Source: Pseudonocardia sp. 73-21 (GTDB lineage Bacteria; Actinomycetota; Actinomycetes; Mycobacteriales; Pseudonocardiaceae). From it: a stretch of 33,340 nucleotides of DNA. Positions 29,635 to 33,340 of this stretch are shown one piece after another. The translations under genes were made by a program, and so were the position numbers. How positions within the stretch are numbered: the stretch's first letter is position 1; every line of letters begins with the position of its first letter. Location: positions 1 through 33,340 of the forward strand of contig NZ_MKVV01000105.1 of NCBI RefSeq assembly GCF_001899645.1, given 5' to 3'. The notes below the pieces were generated by a model. The model worked only from the letters and a program-made list of their open reading frames with translations. It was not told the origin of the DNA and searched no databases.

Positions 29635-30632
29635 CCGACCAGGTCGGGGTGGTGGCGCGCCGCCACTTCCGGGTGCGAGCGGAACCAGCCCTTGAGCGCG
29701 TTGTCACCGAAGCGGGGCAGCAGCGCGTTGTGCTCGTGCTCGCTGACGCCCGGCGCCTCGGCGGCGAGCTCCGCAGGCAGTGGCACGGGGTCGAGCACGG
29801 CGTCCAGGCGCGGGGACCAGAAGAACCCGACCGACTGCCGCGTCGCCCCGGGCGCGCACGGCAGCACGCGGTGGTCGGTGGCCACGAGGTAGCCGTGGGT
29901 GGCCACCTCCAGCATCTCTCCGACGTTGACCACCAGCGCGCCGTCGAGCGGCGGGACGTCGACCCAGCCGTCGGACCGCGGCGGCCGGGCCTGCAGGCCG
30001 CCGGTGCCGTCCTGCAGCAGCAGCGTCAGGAAGCCCCAGTCGGCGTGCGGACCGACGCCCTGCGCGTCACCCACCTGGCCGACGTAGCGGATGACCTTGC
30101 CGAACCAGTGCGGCTCGGGGCCGAAGAGCCCGTCGAAGTGGTCGTCGGGCAGGCCCAGGCAGGCGGCCAACGCGCGGGTCAGCTCGGTGGCGACGCGGCT
30201 GAGCAGGTCGGTCCAGGCCAGGACGGCGCCCCGCAGTTCCGGCAGCGCGGCGTCGGGCCACTGGTTGGGCCCCTCCAGCAGCCGGAACGGCTCGTCCCAC
30301 CGCTCCCGCGGAACGGGCGGCAGCTCGGGCCCGAAGTCGATCTGCTCCCGGGCGTCGGGGCGGCCCGCGGTGATCTCGTGCCCCAGCCGGGTGTAGCCGC
30401 GGAAGTGCGGCGAGTTCCGGTTGTCCAGCGCCATCCGGTCGGCGAGCGGGAGGTCGAAGAACCGCGCCGTGACGGCGGCCAGCTCCTCGACCTGCCCGGG
30501 AGCGGCCCCGAAGTCGACCAGCTGCAGGAACCCCACCTCGTGCAGGGCGGTGCGCAGGGCGTCGAGGAAGGCGGGGTCGAAGCGCCCTTCAGTGGTACGC
30601 GCCGTGTCGAGCCGCAGGACGGGAATCGTCAT
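29628..30632 (-). CDS. Isopenicillin N synthase family 2-oxoglutarate/Fe(II) dioxygenase
   Basis: A 334-aa non-heme iron oxygenase. The N-terminal DIOX_N part has FDPAFLDALRTALHEVGFLQLVD. The iron ligands are His196 and Asp198 in GPHADWG and His254 in ATDHRV, and the co-substrate-binding Arg265-x-Ser267 lies in TRQSVGFFWSP. All are intact, so the enzyme should be active. The substrate is unknown; the neighbours do not form a natural-product cluster. The ATG is preceded by GAATCT with a 7-nt gap, a near match to the leaderless pattern seen elsewhere. Confidence 0.93.
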   Translation of the reverse strand: MTIPVLRLDTARTTEGRFDPAFLDALRTALHEVGFLQLVDFGAAPGQVEELAAVTARFFDLPLADRMALDNRNSPHFRGYTRLGHEITAGRPDAREQIDFGPELPPVPRERWDEPFRLLEGPNQWPDAALPELRGAVLAWTDLLSRVATELTRALAACLGLPDDHFDGLFGPEPHWFGKVIRYVGQVGDAQGVGPHADWGFLTLLLQDGTGGLQARPPRSDGWVDVPPLDGALVVNVGEMLEVATHGYLVATDHRVLPCAPGATRQSVGFFWSPRLDAVLDPVPLPAELAAEAPGVSEHEHNALLPRFGDNALKGWFRSHPEVAARHHPDLVGQ

Positions 30633-30651
30633 GGGTCCCAGATTCCCACGG

Positions 30652-30801
30652 GCGCGGTGTCCCGACCACCCGCTTCATCAGCTTCTGCGACGGCAGCTCC
30701 ACCAGGCGGAATGTCAGCCAGGCCACTGCGGAGACCGGGACGGCGGTCAGGAGTGTGATCCCGGCGAGCGAGGCCGCCACGACGCACGCCGGCGACACCA
30801 C
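30652..30801 (-). pseudogene. Remnant of an acyltransferase-3-like membrane protein C-terminus
   Basis: The intergenic space between the 2OG oxygenase and VIT1 genes encodes, on the minus strand, a hydrophobic stretch SLAGITLLTAVPVSAVAWLTF followed by RLVELPSQKLMKR. This resembles the last helix and RxxExP end of OafA-type acyltransferases. There is no start, no upstream domain and no natural stop, so it can only be a fragment. Chance similarity is possible. Confidence 0.4.
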
Positions 30802-30895
30802 GTCCCGGTCGTGGGGTGTACTGCGCCGACGGGACGCGTGCGCGTGCCGAGGGTGGGCGTCCGGGCCACGTTGTGCGGGCGGAACAATCCTCGGC

Positions 30896-31966
30896 ATGAC
30901 CGAGGACATCTCCGCCCAGCGCCGGTGGCGGCGTCGCCTCGCCGACGAGCGCGAGGAGGCCAAGGTCTACCGCGATCTGGCCACCCGCCGGACGGGGGAG
31001 GAACGGGCGATCCTGCTGGGGCTGGCCGACGCGGAGGAGCGCCACGCCGCCCACTGGACGCGGCTGCTCGGTGGCGACGTCGCGGCGGTCGGCCGGGGTT
31101 CCGCCCGGATGCGGCTGCTGGCGTTCCTCGCGCGGCGGTTCGGGTCGGTGTTCGTGCTCGCGCTGGCCCAGCGGGCCGAGACGCGCTCGCCCTACGCCTC
31201 CGACGTCGACGCCACCCCCGCGATGGCGGCGGACGAGCGCATCCACGAGGAGGTCGTGCGCGGGCTCGCCGTCCGCGGCCGCAACCGGGTGTCCGGCACG
31301 TTCCGGGCCGCGGTGTTCGGCGCCAACGACGGGCTGGTCAGCAACCTGGCGCTGGTGCTCGGCGTCATCGGTGGCGGGGCGGGCACGGCCACGGTGCTGC
31401 TGACGGGGCTGGCGGGGATCCTGGCCGGCGCGCTGTCGATGGGGGCGGGGGAGTTCGTGTCGGTGCGGTCGCAGCGCGAGCTGCTGGCGGCGTCCGCTCC
31501 CGACACCCGCGACGCCGAGTCGGTGCTGCGCCGCCTCGACGTCGACGCCAACGAGCTCGCCCTGGTGTTCCGGGCGCGCGGCGTGGAGGAGGGAGAGGCC
31601 CGGCGGCGGGCGGAGGCGGCGCTGCGCAGCGACGACCCGGCGCGGTCGGTGGCCGGGGGTGTCGCCGACGGCGAGGGGCTCGACGTCGTGGGTTCCAGCA
31701 TCGGCGCGGCCCTGTCGAGCTTCTGCTTCTTCGCCTCGGGGGCCGCGATCCCGGTGCTGCCGTTCCTGTTCGGCCTCGGGGAGACCGCCGCGCTCGTGGT
31801 GGCGGTGCTGCTCGTCGGCCTGGCCCTGATGCTCACCGGCGCCACGGTCGGGGTGCTGTCGGGCGGGCCGCCGCTGCGCCGCGCCCTGCGCCAGCTCGTG
31901 ATCGGCCTGGGGGCGGCCGCGGTGACCTACGGGCTGGGCGTCCTGTTCGGTGCCGCCCTGGGTTAG
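30896..31966 (+). CDS. VIT1/CCC1 family Fe/Mn transporter with ferritin-like N-terminal domain
   Basis: A 356-aa protein. Residues 1 to about 135 are a helical ferritin/rubrerythrin-like domain (REEAKVYRDLATRRTGEE, LADAEERHAAHW) with Glu and His suited to metal binding. The membrane part is VIT1/CCC1: FRAAVFGANDGLVSNLALVLGV, AGALSMGAGEFVSVRSQRE, a soluble Arg/Glu-rich loop, and three C-terminal helices. Such fusions move Fe or Mn across the membrane and may sense it through the ferritin-like part. The ATG at 30896 is the family-like start. Hairpin C begins 3 nt after the stop and may end the transcript. Confidence 0.93.
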   Translation: MTEDISAQRRWRRRLADEREEAKVYRDLATRRTGEERAILLGLADAEERHAAHWTRLLGGDVAAVGRGSARMRLLAFLARRFGSVFVLALAQRAETRSPYASDVDATPAMAADERIHEEVVRGLAVRGRNRVSGTFRAAVFGANDGLVSNLALVLGVIGGGAGTATVLLTGLAGILAGALSMGAGEFVSVRSQRELLAASAPDTRDAESVLRRLDVDANELALVFRARGVEEGEARRRAEAALRSDDPARSVAGGVADGEGLDVVGSSIGAALSSFCFFASGAAIPVLPFLFGLGETAALVVAVLLVGLALMLTGATVGVLSGGPPLRRALRQLVIGLGAAAVTYGLGVLFGAALG

Positions 31967-31968
31967 GT

Positions 31969-32010
31969 CGTGCGCGGAAAGCAGGGCCAGAGCCCCGTTA
32001 TCCACGCACG
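31969..32010. repeat. Hairpin element, copy C (decayed)
   Basis: The same 42-nt core as copies A and B, with three unpaired positions and one G-T pair. The outer arm CGTGCG/CGCACG and the 4-nt loop are kept, and the inner stem has its own paired sequence (GGGC/GCCC). It lies between two convergent genes, so it may act as a terminator for both. Confidence 0.7.
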
Positions 32011-32028
32011 GGCGGCGTCAGCCGCGCG

Positions 32029-32349
32029 CTACAGGAGGATGATCGCGGCGAGCAGCGCAGTCACCGTCAGCGCGAGGATCGCGGCCGGCACGAGCTTGCG
32101 GGTGCCGGTGCGGCCCAGGTGCTCACCCGCGAAGCCGCCGACGATCGCGGCCGGGCCGAGCAGCACCGGCGTCACGATCAGGCCGAGTGCACCGCAGACC
32201 AGCGCGGCGACCACGGCGAACGCGATGCCCGTGCTGCGCGGGGCCTCGACGGCGGCCGGCGCCGGAGGTGCGACCTCGGCCGTGGGGGTCGGGCGCATGG
32301 AGGGCAGGGAGACGGTCGACGCCGACGCCGCCTGCTCGATCTGGGTCAC
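32029..32349 (-). CDS. Small membrane protein of unknown function
   Basis: A 106-aa protein that I do not recognise. The N-terminal 40 residues are Pro/Ala/Thr-rich and probably disordered. Then come a helix (GIAFAVVAALVCGALGLIVT), a Gly-rich turn with GGFAGEHLGRTGTRK, and a C-terminal helix (ILALTVTALLAAIILL). The middle resembles short DUF4190-like membrane modules. The GTG at 32349 has AGAGGGG upstream. It is divergent from the next gene. Confidence 0.7.
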   Translation of the reverse strand: MTQIEQAASASTVSLPSMRPTPTAEVAPPAPAAVEAPRSTGIAFAVVAALVCGALGLIVTPVLLGPAAIVGGFAGEHLGRTGTRKLVPAAILALTVTALLAAIILL

Positions 32350-32425
32350 GACCCCTCTGTCGACGGTTGCCCACGTCCCGTTAGCAGCCGGGCGGGTGAT
32401 CCCGCCGCCTACCCAGAGTCGTCAT

Positions 32426-32431
32426 TAGGCT
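32426..32431 (+). promoter_or_regulatory. Putative -10 box (TAGGCT) of the gene at 32438
   Basis: TAGGCT ends exactly 6 nt before the ATG at 32438. The leader has no ribosome binding site, fitting a leaderless mRNA. Confidence 0.5.
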
Positions 32432-32437
32432 GGGTGC

Positions 32438-32845
32438 ATGGCCAACCCGCGGACGTCCCAGGGACACGTGCTCGTCGTCGTGCTGGTCGGGCTGACCGCC
32501 GTCGTCCACGGCGCCCTGCTCGGCCTGCCGGGCGCGCGGCCCACCTGGTTCCTCGTCGTGACGTCGCTGGTCGCGCTCGCGGCGGTGGTGCTGGCGGGCG
32601 CGGGTCTCGCCGCGGGACGCGTGCGGTTCGGCGGTGACGCCGAGGACGGGTGGCTGGTGGCGTGCGCGGCAGTCGGGGCGCTCGGGGTGATGAGCGGGTT
32701 CGGCCTGGCGCTCACCTCCGTCGCCGGCGGCGGAGTGCTCCCGTGGGGCATCGGCGCCCTGCTCGTCGACGCCCTGACCGTGCGGATCGCGGTGTTCACG
32801 CTCCGCCGGGTGCCCTCCGGTCAGAGGGGCGGCCAGAGGGGGTAG
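32438..32845 (+). CDS. Four-helix membrane protein of unknown function
   Basis: A 135-aa protein with four hydrophobic segments (about 10-28, 36-56, 70-92, 97-118) and a short basic tail SGQRGGQRG. I do not recognise a family. The start is supported by the TAGGCT box 6 nt upstream. The last 25 nt overlap the end of the decayed GH16 gene on the other strand, so the basic tail may be a read-through into former GH16 sequence. Confidence 0.75.
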   Translation: MANPRTSQGHVLVVVLVGLTAVVHGALLGLPGARPTWFLVVTSLVALAAVVLAGAGLAAGRVRFGGDAEDGWLVACAAVGALGVMSGFGLALTSVAGGGVLPWGIGALLVDALTVRIAVFTLRRVPSGQRGGQRG

Positions 32846-33160
32846 TACGCCACCCGGTCCACGTGCAGGGCCGGGCCGGGCCGGGCCGGGCCGACCCGCC
32901 CGGCGGGAACCAGTCCAGGTGCTGGGCCCGGGCGGCCGGATCGCGGTGTTCGTGGTGCGCCGCCACTCCTGCCCGTCGACGAACGCGGCGATGTGGTCGG
33001 GCGTCCGCTCGACGGCCCGGTCGTGCCACTGCGTCGCGTCGATCCGGACCGAGCCCGAGACCTGGGAGTTGCTCGAAGTCGACCTCACCGCCCACCGGCC
33101 AGTTCTCGGCGTCGGGCCACAGCAGGCTCCGGCAGCCGGGGTAGCCGTCGGGTGTCGACC
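32821..33160 (-). pseudogene. Decayed GH16 family glycoside hydrolase, C-terminal part
   Basis: Pieces of a GH16 enzyme lie in three frames. LLWPDAENWPVGGEVDF comes first; then RIDATQWHDRAVERTPDHIA with FVDGQEWRRTTNT; then AQHLDWFPPGGSARPGP; and last LHVDRVAYYPLWPPL and a stop. The catalytic E-x-D-x-x-E motif is broken right after EVDF, where about 30 residues expected before RIDATQWH are missing. The 5-bp unit GGGCC is repeated five times where the last two pieces lose frame. No intact N-terminal half is present. The protein is not functional as read. Confidence 0.75.
32868..32892. repeat. GGGCC pentanucleotide repeat, five copies
   Basis: Five exact copies of GGGCC inside the GH16 pseudogene. 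Each gained or lost unit shifts the frame, which fits the frame change seen at this place. Confidence 0.9.
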
Positions 33161-33240
33161 GCGACCGGTGCCGCCGGTGTGGGTATCGAGTCTCGCACCG
33201 CCTGCACATCACCACTGGGCAGGCTCGACAGGGCTCACGG
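33161..33240. other. Short spacer without visible gene
   Basis: Nothing recognisable was seen between the GH16 remnant and the HNH-like gene end. Confidence 0.3.
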
Positions 33241-33340
33241 TCAGGCGATGTCGAGGAGGTGGACCATCGGACGTTGTCGCGGTTTTCGCTCGATGTCGAT
33301 CCAGCCGGGCGGGATGAACTCCGGACGCCCACCGTCCATC
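33241..33340 (-). CDS. C-terminal end of a probable DUF222/HNH endonuclease protein (partial)
   Basis: The last 32 codons of a minus-strand gene that begins outside the window. The tail GRPEFIPPGWIDIERKPRQRP resembles the ending of actinobacterial HNH endonucleases of the DUF222 group, where an xPPxWIDxxxxPRR-type block follows the HNH domain. The HNH motif itself is off-window. These proteins occur in many near-copies per genome. Confidence 0.5.
   Translation of the reverse strand, partial: MDGGRPEFIPPGWIDIERKPRQRPMVHLLDIA

Noticed and set aside
1..33340. CRISPR arrays, tRNA/rRNA genes, transposases, phage genes
   Set aside because: Looked for and not seen; the repeats present are a tandem 14-mer, a GGGCC run and dispersed hairpins.

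Overview
The window is about 33 kb of very GC-rich DNA with GTG starts, 4-nt GTGA gene overlaps and actinobacterial gene content (GlnE, DUF1992, accessory SecA2, F420-type DDN reductase, PucR regulator, MSMEG_1061-like flavoprotein). It looks like a chromosomal segment of an actinomycete, most likely Pseudonocardiales. The genus is inference. No phage, transposase, CRISPR array, rRNA or tRNA was seen.

Layout: 1-35 is a strong terminator of an off-window gene. 310-6595 (+) holds glnE, a LysE exporter, a membrane M50-like peptidase, a DDN-type reductase, a GlcG/HbpS-like protein and an EamA exporter. 6695-21598 (-) is the core of the window, a long same-strand run that reads in transcription order: mobA-moaD fusion, aldehyde:ferredoxin oxidoreductase (AOR), amidase, NAD-type formate dehydrogenase alpha subunit, fused NuoE/NuoF-like subunit, moeA, moeA fused to a periplasmic-binding-like domain, fdhD, a frameshifted CocE/NonD hydrolase and DUF1992. 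Most junctions overlap or are a few bases apart. This is a molybdenum/tungsten island: two pterin enzymes (FDH and AOR) with the genes for making, inserting and sulfurating their cofactors. 21785-25217 (-) holds secA2 and a PucR regulator. 25313-27831 (+) is a degenerate ABC ATPase plus a YhgE/Pip membrane protein, divergent from pucR. 27956-33340 is a mixed region: an EEP-family phosphoesterase, a frameshifted PPOX flavoprotein, a 2OG-Fe(II) oxygenase, a VIT1/CCC1 transporter, two small membrane proteins, a decayed GH16 glycosidase and the tail of a probable HNH endonuclease.

Non-coding signals: a 42-nt hairpin element occurs three times between genes with compensating stem changes. Eight start codons sit 6-8 nt behind a TANNNT box, as expected for leaderless transcripts, and in two cases the box uses the TAA stop of the gene upstream. 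A 17-bp operator-like repeat is duplicated in the pucR/ABC divergent region. A 14-bp unit is repeated four times before the DDN gene. Several genes are broken (CocE, PPOX, GH16, an acyltransferase remnant), some by changes that could also be sequencing errors.
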